Source of the DNA: an uncultured Oscillospiraceae bacterium
GTDB taxonomy: Bacteria > Bacillota > Clostridia > Oscillospirales > Oscillospiraceae
Length of the DNA: 6,160 bases
NCBI GenBank assembly: GCA_905236265.1
Contig: CAJOOV010000256.1
Coordinates: forward strand, 1 to 6,160
Direction of reading: 5' to 3'
Shown here: piece by piece, positions 1 through 4,923 of the stretch
How the letters are laid out: every line of letters starts with the position of its first letter
How positions within the stretch are numbered: the stretch's first letter is position 1
The notes under the pieces: model-generated
Told to the model about the DNA's origin: nothing
The model's database searches: none
Seen by the model: the letters and a program-made list of their open reading frames with translations, nothing else
Program-made: the position numbers and the translations under genes

Positions 1-1
1 A

Positions 2-418
2 GATGACATTATCGGCTTTGTCACCATGGAAGCCTGGGAGGAGACTGGGCTTGCCCCCGGCATTCCGGTCATTGCAGGCTGTTCAGACGCTATGTCCTCC
101 ATGCACGCTACAGGCATCAGCCGTCTGGGGGAGGCAGGTGAATCCTCCGGAACCACTTCTCTGGTCTTTGTGGGCAGCGAGGACTCCGGAAATGTGCCTG
201 TGGGCAGCGCTTTGATTGTGGGTCACAAGGTGGGCATTTTCCCAAACCTTTCTGCCATTTCCGAAAAGGTGGTCAAGGTGGCGGAGGTGGTGCAGCCTGA
301 CCCGGATTAGGCGGCTGCTTATGACCAGCTCTATCCCTATTATGCGGAGATGTACCAGCATCTGAACGATGATATGCGCCGTCTGGAGAAGACGATGCAG
401 GGAATGCAGATGCACTGA
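2..418 (+). pseudogene. FGGY-family carbohydrate kinase, C-terminal remnant (internally deleted, nonsense mutation)
   Basis: Read in the frame starting at base 2, the translation shows the hallmark of the FGGY sugar-kinase C-terminal domain: a GCSDAMSSMHATG stretch, then GEAGESSGTTSLVF, which corresponds to the nucleotide-binding GTS/GTTS loop. In intact family members (about 500 residues, ATP-dependent phosphorylation of sugars such as xylulose) roughly 150 residues separate this loop from the terminal helix region. Here only about 15 residues do: the GNVPV part is followed directly by SALIVGHKVGIFPN, which resembles the 'GAAILAGxxxGIF' helix near the C-terminus. This implies an in-frame internal deletion with its joint near 195-212. 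A TAG at 308-310 then interrupts the motif PDPD-stop-AAAYDQLYPYY. The frame continues recognisably to a TGA at 416-418, where the protein should end. The 5' half lies outside the window. The gene is almost certainly non-functional. The exact sugar substrate cannot be told. Confidence 0.8.
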
Positions 419-421
419 TAG

Positions 422-621
422 AAAAAGCCGGCAGTAGCAGTGCTGCTGGAGAATCTGCTGATGCTGCTGTTTTGGGCGTTCATGGGAGAACGGTTGGCAG
501 TCCTGATGGGGAAAAAGCAGAATCAGGGCGGCCTGAAATGACAAAAGCGACAGGAAAGGAATCGCCCCTTGCCCTGACAGCTTTGAGATGGTACAATGAA
601 AATGCGACATGGTTTTTATGA
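422..621 (+). other. Two tiny overlapping reading frames of unknown status between the kinase pseudogene and the GNAT gene
   Basis: No convincing gene lies here, but the stretch is not featureless. Frame 422-541 encodes 39 residues with a hydrophobic core (LLENLLMLLFWAFMGERL) and a basic tail (GKKQNQGGLK), like a small membrane protein. It has no ATG at its head: it follows a TAG at 419-421, and loss of the single base A420 would create an ATG-AAA-AAG start. Its TGA (539-541) overlaps an ATG at 538-540 in the ATGA arrangement typical of translationally coupled genes. That second frame (538-621) gives only 27 residues (MTKATGKESPLALTAL...) and runs through the promoter of the next gene. I recognise neither product. 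They may be decayed remnants of small element genes, or chance. Confidence 0.25.
569..597 (+). promoter_or_regulatory. Predicted sigma-A promoter of the GNAT gene
   Basis: TTGCCC (569-574, 4 of 6 to the TTGACA consensus) and TACAAT (592-597, 5 of 6 to TATAAT) are separated by an ideal 17 nt. Transcription would begin near 604, giving a short leader of about 30 nt before the ATG at 636. It is the best-placed promoter match upstream of the gene and suggests the gene is expressed on its own. Confidence 0.55.
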
Positions 622-627
622 AGGAAG
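621..627 (+). promoter_or_regulatory. Shine-Dalgarno site deciding the GNAT start
   Basis: AAGGAAG sits 8 nt ahead of the ATG at 636. It overlaps or follows the alternative ATGs at 609 and 618, so it cannot serve them, and this favours the shorter 179-residue product. Confidence 0.6.
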
Positions 628-635
628 AAAAAACG

Positions 636-1175
636 ATGCTTGATATTTCAAAGCTCAGCAGCCAGTATGATGTTCGTTTCATGGGCCAGTCCGATGCAGA
701 CGAGATTCTTGCTCTCTGCCTGCAAAACACGCAATACTACCGGTATTGCGGCAAACAGCCATCCAGAGAGCTGATTATCAACGACCTCAATATGACTCCA
801 CCGGGCATAGAACTGTCCTGCAAATACTATGTGGGGTTTTATGATGCGGATGGATTAGTCGCAATTATGGATTTAATCGATGGTTATCCCGGTAGTGATT
901 ACGGCTATATCGGCTTCTTTATGATGAATCAGCAGCTTCAGGGAAATCAAATCGGCTCCGGGATCATCCGGGAAGTATGCCGCTATCTAAAACAAGCGGG
1001 CTATACAGCCGTGCGTCTGGGGATTGATAAGGGAAATCCTCAATCCACGCATTTCTGGAAAAAGAATGGTTTTGTTGTAGTGAAGGAAGTTGAGCGGGAC
1101 GGATGGACAGCTCTTGTTGCAGAGAAGACGCTTTCATCCAATCCCCTTTATCCGCCCGGTCAGCCCCCAAAATAG
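636..1175 (+). CDS. GNAT-family N-acetyltransferase
   Basis: The product is a 179-residue cytosolic protein of normal length for a single-domain GCN5-related N-acetyltransferase, which moves an acetyl group from acetyl-CoA to an amine; the substrate cannot be inferred. Support: an N-terminal 'VRFMGQSDADEILALC' helix-entry segment, the central strands YYVGFYDADGLVAIMDLIDGYP, then motif A, QLQGNQIGSGII (residues 99-110), the pyrophosphate-binding loop. Next come an amphipathic helix (REVCRYLKQAGY), the strand VRLGIDKGNPQSTHFWKKNGF (residues 126-146; motif B with the usual N...FWKKNGF ending), and a final strand WTALVAEK. The first glycine of the Q/RxxGxG/A signature is Gln105 here; Gly107 and Gly109 are kept. 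The start at 636 is chosen because AAGGAAG (621-627) lies 8 nt upstream; in-frame ATGs at 609 and 618 lack a site. Its own promoter and terminator flank it. The family call is firm, the role unknown. Confidence 0.88.
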   Translation: MLDISKLSSQYDVRFMGQSDADEILALCLQNTQYYRYCGKQPSRELIINDLNMTPPGIELSCKYYVGFYDADGLVAIMDLIDGYPGSDYGYIGFFMMNQQLQGNQIGSGIIREVCRYLKQAGYTAVRLGIDKGNPQSTHFWKKNGFVVVKEVERDGWTALVAEKTLSSNPLYPPGQPPK

Positions 1176-1186
1176 AATCCTTTTCC

Positions 1187-1220
1187 AATCCCGCCCGCTG
1201 CAGCCGGGCGGGATTTCTCT
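1187..1220 (+). terminator. Rho-independent terminator after the GNAT gene
   Basis: An 11-bp perfect stem, AATCCCGCCCG (1187-1197) with CGGGCGGGATT (1205-1215), encloses a 7-nt loop CTGCAGC. A T-rich tail (TTTCTCT) follows on the plus strand. It begins 11 nt after the GNAT stop codon. On the minus strand the stem is followed by GGAAAAGG rather than a T run, so it works best as the plus-strand terminator, although it may also block read-through from the minus-strand genes ending at 1280. Confidence 0.8.
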
Positions 1221-1279
1221 ATCCCCAACGCGGGCTTTTTCTGCCACGGTTTCCCCTTGCGGCAGAGAGACGGAAAGCC

Positions 1280-1543
1280 TTATAAGTCGTTCAGGTCAGC
1301 GGCAGGGATGTCGTTTTCCAGATTATCCCGTGCAAGGTCAGTGTCGATTTCAGGATAGACATCTGAGGGGATAGGGCGCTGAGTATGATACACCTTCTGG
1401 TCTGCGCCGACTGTGCCTGCCATGATGGGTCTTGCCTGTTTCTTGCCGCTGTGGGCTTTTCCCTGTAACTCCGGCACAGGCTCCACCTGATTCCGGGGCT
1501 GGGTATGGGTATGGTCAGGGCGTTTCATGCCTTTCTTTGCCAT
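1280..1543 (-). CDS. Small conserved-looking protein of unknown function (87 aa)
   Basis: This encodes an 87-residue hydrophilic protein with no signal peptide or membrane segment. The N-terminal third is strongly basic and rich in Lys, Arg, His and Pro (MAKKGMKRPDHTHTQPRNQV). The centre contains ELQGKAHSGKKQARPIMAGT, and the C-terminal third is acidic (PEIDTDLARDNLENDIPAADL). The polarised charge suggests a small, largely unfolded nucleic-acid- or protein-binding factor, but this is inference. From memory the overall pattern resembles small uncharacterised proteins found in clostridial integrative elements; I could not check this. The start is firm: AAGGAGGAGG lies 7 nt upstream. The gene begins 15 nt after the stop of the 55-codon gene, and the ribosome site overlaps that stop, so the two are probably co-translated. 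Confidence 0.75.
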   Translation of the reverse strand: MAKKGMKRPDHTHTQPRNQVEPVPELQGKAHSGKKQARPIMAGTVGADQKVYHTQRPIPSDVYPEIDTDLARDNLENDIPAADLNDL

Positions 1544-1550
1544 GGGTATT

Positions 1551-1560
1551 CCTCCTCCTT
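1551..1560 (-). promoter_or_regulatory. Strong Shine-Dalgarno site overlapping the preceding stop codon
   Basis: On the minus strand AAGGAGGAGG lies 7 nt before the ATG at 1543. Its first two bases are part of the TAA (1561-1559) that ends the 55-codon gene. Ribosomes finishing that gene would sit on the next initiation site, which supports translational coupling of the pair. Confidence 0.75.
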
Positions 1561-1726
1561 AATCTGTCAGACTGGATACCAGCTGCCGCATTTCCGACTT
1601 GGAGCGGACATGTTGGGCACGATGCAAAACGACCTGCTTTTCCTGTTCTGTCAGGGACGCAAAGTGTTTCATTGCGGTCTGGTTTTGGGCAAGTGCCATG
1701 CTGAAGCCAAGGGGCAAAGCATTCAT
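1559..1726 (-). CDS. Small hypothetical protein (55 aa), possibly the remainder of a longer gene
   Basis: I do not recognise a named family. The product begins MNALPLGFSMALAQNQTAM and continues into a predicted two-helix stretch (FASLTEQEKQVVLHRAQHV, then SEMRQLVSSLTD). From memory this layout ('GFSMALAQN...M..F..L...EK..VL..A..V.SK.EM..LV.SL') recurs in tiny uncharacterised proteins of clostridial elements; this is unverified. The start at 1726 is chosen because GAGGTG (1738-1733) lies 6 nt upstream; the ATG at 1732 is too close to that site. However, the same frame is open back to the MATE stop codon and looks coding (includes YTPQPDVF and CLARPFVNNVQHCGENYPEV). A GTG at 1804 would give 81 residues but has no ribosome site. 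So either the 55-residue form is the gene, or it is the tail of a longer one whose head was lost. Confidence 0.65.
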   Translation of the reverse strand: MNALPLGFSMALAQNQTAMKHFASLTEQEKQVVLHRAQHVRSKSEMRQLVSSLTD

Positions 1727-1864
1727 CTTCATCACCTCGGGATAGTTTTCTCCGCAATGCTGCACATTATTCACAAAAGGCCGTGCCAGACAGGCGCTGA
1801 ACACATCGGGCTGGGGTGTATAAGCGGCCTGCTTTCTGCCATGCGGGGCAAAAACTGAGATACG
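1727..1864 (-). pseudogene. In-frame upstream extension of the 55-codon gene, probable decapitated 5' region
   Basis: Between the MATE stop codon (TGA, 1867-1865) and the ATG at 1726 the frame is uninterrupted and yields a protein-like stretch of 46 codons, among them HGRKQAAYTPQPDVFSACL and RPFVNNVQHCGENYPEVMK. It contains no ATG with a ribosome site; the only in-frame candidates near its head are a GTG at 1804 and non-canonical codons. The frame is also the same one in which MATE is read, so only the MATE stop separates them. The simplest reading is that the start of an older gene was removed when MATE was placed here. A chance open frame of this length is possible but less likely given its composition. 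Confidence 0.4.
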
Positions 1865-3316
1865 TCAGTATCCCAGCGCCTCTTTGTTTGCGGCTGACGC
1901 AACATCCTTGCTCTGCCCTCCGTGAGACGGCTTCAGCTCCCGATACGTTTTCATAACTACCACAGCCGCAATGACAAAGGTGAGCAGATCGGACACAGGC
2001 ATGGAGTACAGCACCCCGTCTAACCCGAAAAACTGCGGCAGCAAAACGGCAAAACCCACTCCGAATACGATCTCCCGCACCATGGAAATCATGGTAGAGG
2101 CAAAGGCTTTTCCCAGAGACTGGAGGTAGATGAAGGTGCCCTTGTTGACCGTAGCCAGAACCATCATACACAGATAGATGCGAAAGCTCCTCACTGCGAA
2201 CTGTGTGTAGTAAACGCTTTCGTTCTGTGCGCCGAAAATGCCGATCAATGCCGTGGGGAAGCACTCCACTACAATCAGCGCCAGAGCGCCCAGTACCGCC
2301 TCGCAGACCAAAAGCAGCGTGAACAGCTCACGGGCACGATCCTTTCGTCCGGCGCCAATGTTGTAGCCCACAACAGGGATACAGCCTGCTGCCATCCCCA
2401 CCGCAATGGAGATGACAATCTGGAAAAACTTCATCACAATACCCACCACTGCCATGGGAATCTGGGCGAAATCAGGCTGAGAAAAAATCTCGTCCAAGGC
2501 TCCGTACTTTCGCAGCATATTATTGATGGCTGCCATAGCCATCACCAGAGAAATCTGGGAGAGAAAGCTGGTAATGCCCAGAGGCAGGTATTTCTTCATC
2601 AGAGAGCCGAAGAAGCCAAAGCTGCTTTTTCCCAGCCGTATCGCCTTCATATGGTTCAGATACCAGACGGAAAGTGCTGCGGTGAGAATTTGCCCCAGTA
2701 CAGTAGCCACCGCTGCACCCTTCATGCCCATATGCAGGGGATAGATTAGAACGGGGTCAAGAATCAGATTGGCTGCTGCGCCGGACACGGTGGATACCAT
2801 GGCAAAACGGGGGCTGCCGTCAGAACGGATGATGGGATTCATCGCCTGACCGAACATATAGAAGGGAATACCAAGGCTGATCCAGAAGAAGTACTCTCTG
2901 GCACAGGCAAAGGTCTGCTGGTTCACATTGCCGCCAAAGGCAACCAAAATCTGATCCGAAAAGAGCAGGTAGAGCGCCGTCAACACCAGACTGCTGACGG
3001 CGCAGAGCAGTACAGCGCTGCCGACGCTGTGGTGGGCGTCCTCCGGGCGGTTTGCGCCAAGTGAGATGCTGACAAAGGCGCAGCACCCGTCTCCAATCAT
3101 AACGGCTACAGCGAGGGCTACGATGGTCAGCGGAAAGACCACTGTGTTGGCTGCATTGCCGTAAGAACCCAGATAGTCAGCGTTGGCGATAAAGATCTGG
3201 TCTACAATGTTGTAAAGGGCTGCAACCAGCAGAGAGATGACACAGGGGATTGCGTATTCTCTCATCAGTGCGCCAACGGGTGCAGTTTCCAGATAGGTGT
3301 TCGATTTCATTTCCAT
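1865..3316 (-). CDS. MATE-family efflux transporter (MepA/DinF-like)
   Basis: A 483-residue inner-membrane antiporter of usual family length, expected to export drugs or other cationic/organic compounds in exchange for Na+ or H+. The sequence shows about twelve hydrophobic segments in two halves: the first starts at about residue 17 (YAIPCVISLLVAALYNIVDQIFIAN), the second with PLGITSFLSQISLVMAMAAINN. Family-type motifs include LYNIVDQIFI in TM1, the AVMIGDGCCAFVSISLG segment in TM2-loop, NLILDPVLIYPLHMGMKGAAVATVLGQ in the TM5-TM6 region, and GMAAGCIPVVGYNIGAGRKDRA in the second half. The start at 3316 has GGAGG (3326-3322) 5 nt upstream. The tail is hydrophilic (KPSHGGQSKDVASAANKEALGY). Downstream genes lie on the same strand and could share the transcript. 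A roughly 150-nt leader with repeats suggests regulation. The substrate is unknown. Confidence 0.93.
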   Translation of the reverse strand: MEMKSNTYLETAPVGALMREYAIPCVISLLVAALYNIVDQIFIANADYLGSYGNAANTVVFPLTIVALAVAVMIGDGCCAFVSISLGANRPEDAHHSVGSAVLLCAVSSLVLTALYLLFSDQILVAFGGNVNQQTFACAREYFFWISLGIPFYMFGQAMNPIIRSDGSPRFAMVSTVSGAAANLILDPVLIYPLHMGMKGAAVATVLGQILTAALSVWYLNHMKAIRLGKSSFGFFGSLMKKYLPLGITSFLSQISLVMAMAAINNMLRKYGALDEIFSQPDFAQIPMAVVGIVMKFFQIVISIAVGMAAGCIPVVGYNIGAGRKDRARELFTLLLVCEAVLGALALIVVECFPTALIGIFGAQNESVYYTQFAVRSFRIYLCMMVLATVNKGTFIYLQSLGKAFASTMISMVREIVFGVGFAVLLPQFFGLDGVLYSMPVSDLLTFVIAAVVVMKTYRELKPSHGGQSKDVASAANKEALGY

Positions 3317-3321
3317 AAGAT

Positions 3322-3326
3322 CCTCC
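3322..3326 (-). promoter_or_regulatory. Shine-Dalgarno site of the MATE gene
   Basis: GGAGG lies 5 nt upstream of the ATG at 3316 on the minus strand and supports that start over the ATG two codons further in (3310), which would be 11 nt away. Confidence 0.7.
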
Positions 3327-3359
3327 AGACAAAAAATGAGTGCGTGACCCCTGAAAGCC

Positions 3360-3448
3360 GGATTTACGCTTCAAAAGCCACACACTTTTCCATAGATGCA
3401 GTTGTGTTATTCCAAAAGAACAACGAGGGGCAATCACTGGATTTACGC
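3360..3448. repeat. 10-bp direct repeat GGATTTACGC in the MATE leader
   Basis: GGATTTACGC occurs at 3360-3369 and again at 3439-3448, a spacing of 79 bp (about seven and a half helical turns). The second copy lies within the loop of the inverted repeat. An exact decamer repeated within 90 bp of non-coding DNA just upstream of an efflux gene is compatible with two binding sites for one regulator, or with the relic of a small duplication. Confidence 0.4.
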
Positions 3449-3466
3449 AGTTTCTGCCACTCGTTG
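3421..3466 (-). promoter_or_regulatory. Imperfect inverted repeat at the head of the MATE leader (operator or RNA hairpin)
   Basis: CAACGAGgGGCA (3421-3432) and TGCCaCTCGTTG (3455-3466) are reverse complements at 11 of 12 positions, separated by 22 nt. Inside lies a smaller hairpin, GCAG-TTT-CTGC (3447-3457), that competes with the inner arm. The outer arm starts just where transcription from the predicted MATE promoter would begin, so the element could be a repressor operator or a 5' RNA structure. It does not match any riboswitch consensus that I can recall. Confidence 0.4.
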
Positions 3467-3473
3467 ATTTATA

Positions 3474-3502
3474 TTTTTACACCCGCTTGCCCAAAAAGTC
3501 AA
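3474..3502 (-). promoter_or_regulatory. Predicted sigma-A promoter of the MATE gene
   Basis: On the minus strand TTGACT (3502-3497, 5 of 6 to consensus) and TAAAAA (3479-3474, 4 of 6) are separated by 17 nt. Transcription would begin near 3467, giving a leader of about 150 nt. The -35 is strong; the -10 is mediocre and sits in an A/T-rich run, so its exact register could shift by one base. Confidence 0.45.
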
Positions 3503-3637
3503 GGGGCTTTTTTCTGGCCTGCCCAGCCGGACTACTTCTGTTTTCTTGACACTGCTGCCCGCAGAAGGGTATAGCAGCCCAGACGGTACAGGCTGCGCCA
3601 GTGCCGGAGAGCTGAGCAGACCCGGTGCAGCAGCTAC

Positions 3638-3680
3638 AGAAAAAGGAACGTGCCTGTATGGAGTGCAGACACGTTCCTTT
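3638..3680 (-). terminator. Rho-independent terminator after nagA
   Basis: On the minus strand AAAGGAACGTG (3680-3670) pairs perfectly over 11 bp with CACGTTCCTTT (3652-3642), and CTG/CAG pairing inside the loop lengthens the stem past one mismatch. A T run (TTTTT, 3644-3640, partly in the stem) then follows. The hairpin starts 6 nt past the nagA stop codon. The plus-strand copy is followed by only a short T stretch (TTTGTC), so the terminator is oriented for nagA. Confidence 0.85.
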
Positions 3681-3686
3681 GTCATA

Positions 3687-4823
3687 TTACCCGGCAAGCG
3701 CCTGCCCGCCCAGAAACACCCGCTTTCGTTCCAGACGCTCATTACAGACGATGAAATCCGCATACTTCCCCGCAGCGATGGAGCCAAGCTCCCCGGCGCA
3801 GCCCAGCCGCTGCGCCGGAACGATGGTCGCTGCCCGTACAGCGTCTTCCACGGGAATGCCGAAGGCAATGGCATGACCCATATCGTCATACAAATCGCAA
3901 GCCGCTCCGGCGATGGTGCCGTTTGCCAGCCGTGCGACGCCGTCCTTCAGCCAGACCCGCTGTCCCCCCAGCTCATACGCTCCCTCCTGCAGGCCGCAGC
4001 AGCGCAGTGCGTCAGAGACGAGACAGATGCGCCCCGGAAACAGGCGAAACGCCATCCGTACCGCACTGGGATGGACGTGGCAGCCATCGCAGATAAGCTC
4101 CGCTGTTACATCCTCCCGTTCCGCCGCCGCACCGATGGGACCCGGCGCGCGGTGGTGAATGCCCGGCATGGCATTGTACAAATGGGTCAGGTGACGTGCC
4201 CCCGCTGCGAAGAAGCGTTTTGCCGTGTCGTAATCCGCATCTGTGTGAGCAGCGGAGACGGTACACAGGGCAGCCGCCTTTTCTGCGAACGCAGCCGCTC
4301 CGGGAAGCTCCGGGGCTGTGTCTACGATGCGGATGAGCCCGCCGCAGCCGTGGTAAAGCCTCCGGAAAGCCTCGAAATCCGGCAGCTTCAGGAATGCGCC
4401 GTTCTGGGCGCCCTTCTGCTGTTTCGAGAAAAACGGCCCCTCCATGTGGATGCCTGCAATACGGGCGCAGCCGTCGGGGCGATGCTCCACCAGCCGGGCT
4501 GCTGTGCGAAACGCCTTTTCCAGTGTCTCATAGGGCAGCGTCATAGAGGTGGGTGCGAAGGAGGTCACGCCCCGAAGGGCAAGATACCTTCCCATCCGGG
4601 CAAGCCCCTCCTCGTCCCCGTCAGAGAAGTCTGCCCCCGCTGCCCCGTGGATATGCCCATCCACAAGACCGGGAATGACATATGCGCCCTCAAGATCTGT
4701 GCCCTCCCAAGGGACGGAGCCTTCAAAGACGGCGGAAAACCGTCCCTGCTCCACACGAAAGCCCCCTGGGACAAAGCCCTTGCCCTCCAGAAACAGATTG
4801 GCGTTTTTGTACAGCATGTTCAT
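3687..4823 (-). CDS. nagA: N-acetylglucosamine-6-phosphate deacetylase
   Basis: A 378-residue cytosolic amidohydrolase of normal length that removes acetate from GlcNAc-6-P to give GlcN-6-P, the committed step of amino-sugar use and cell-wall sugar recycling. All key residues known for the family are visible: the strand-1 motif GLVDGHIHG (residues 52-60, H57/H59), the metal ligand E128 in HMEGPF, H193 in AAHTDA, H214 in HLTHLYNAM, H249/H251 in CDGCHVHP, and the catalytic Asp271 in LVSDA. The late GTIAGA motif (302-307) and the GSIAAGKYADFIV ending (348-360) are typical. In many homologues the segment after SDA is 'M/xxTG'; here it is LRCCGL. The ATG at 4823 lacks a strong ribosome site; an ATG at 4817 is an alternative. 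It lies 100 nt after the TPR gene and ends in its own terminator. No nagB is seen within the window. Confidence 0.95.
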   Translation of the reverse strand: MNMLYKNANLFLEGKGFVPGGFRVEQGRFSAVFEGSVPWEGTDLEGAYVIPGLVDGHIHGAAGADFSDGDEEGLARMGRYLALRGVTSFAPTSMTLPYETLEKAFRTAARLVEHRPDGCARIAGIHMEGPFFSKQQKGAQNGAFLKLPDFEAFRRLYHGCGGLIRIVDTAPELPGAAAFAEKAAALCTVSAAHTDADYDTAKRFFAAGARHLTHLYNAMPGIHHRAPGPIGAAAEREDVTAELICDGCHVHPSAVRMAFRLFPGRICLVSDALRCCGLQEGAYELGGQRVWLKDGVARLANGTIAGAACDLYDDMGHAIAFGIPVEDAVRAATIVPAQRLGCAGELGSIAAGKYADFIVCNERLERKRVFLGGQALAG

Positions 4824-4850
4824 CCCAGCATTTCTATCGTAAACGGAGGC

Positions 4851-4883
4851 GGCGTTTTATCTCATTTCTGAAGAGATACCGCC
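4851..4883. repeat. Bulged inverted repeat between the TPR gene and nagA
   Basis: GGCG (4851-4854) plus TATCTC (4858-4863) face GAGATA (4873-4878) plus CGCC (4880-4883), giving a 10-bp stem with a 3:1 internal bulge and a 9-nt loop. On the minus strand no T run follows, so it is a poor intrinsic terminator. It lies 28 nt before the nagA start, where an operator or attenuator for nagA could sit; the sequence does not match the DasR/NagR-type site I know. Confidence 0.3.
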
Positions 4884-4923
4884 ATATACAGTGGAAAACG
4901 GTCTTTTGCGCTTGGAGCATTGG

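Larger units (their letters stand above)
3327..3637. other. Intergenic region between MATE and nagA: regulatory DNA, no confirmed gene
   Basis: This stretch of roughly 310 nt holds the MATE leader, its repeats and its predicted promoter (up to 3502). It then has about 130 nt with no recognised function before the nagA terminator. Within the latter, minus-strand frame 3636-3532, bounded by TAG on both sides, reads as 33 residues with a basic, protein-like end (WRSLYRLGCYTLLRAAVSRKQK), but it has no start codon or ribosome site. It may be the tail of a vanished gene. I see no RNA gene here. Confidence 0.5.

Noticed and set aside
83..730. A 215-codon minus-strand open frame
   Set aside because: It crosses the kinase pseudogene, the remnant stretch and the start of the GNAT gene antisense, and reads as a His/Leu/Gln/Ser-rich shadow without a ribosome site.
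1767..2264. A 165-codon minus-strand frame within MATE
   Set aside because: It overlaps the MATE coding sequence on the same strand in another frame and is rich in Arg/Cys/His without any domain.
3364..3393. A 9-residue leader peptide (MEKCVAFEA) in the MATE leader, minus strand
   Set aside because: There is no ribosome binding site upstream of its ATG and no run of regulatory codons; a frame this short is expected by chance.
3489..3513. GCCC...GGGC followed by TTTTTT on the plus strand, resembling a terminator
   Set aside because: The stem is only 4 bp and no plus-strand gene lies upstream to terminate; the A/T run is better explained by the MATE promoter region.
3546..4871. A 441-codon open frame on the plus strand
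   Set aside because: It lies antisense across nagA, whose catalytic motifs are all present. Its translation has no recognisable domain and erratic Cys/Arg/Pro-rich composition, as expected from the GC-rich codon use of nagA.
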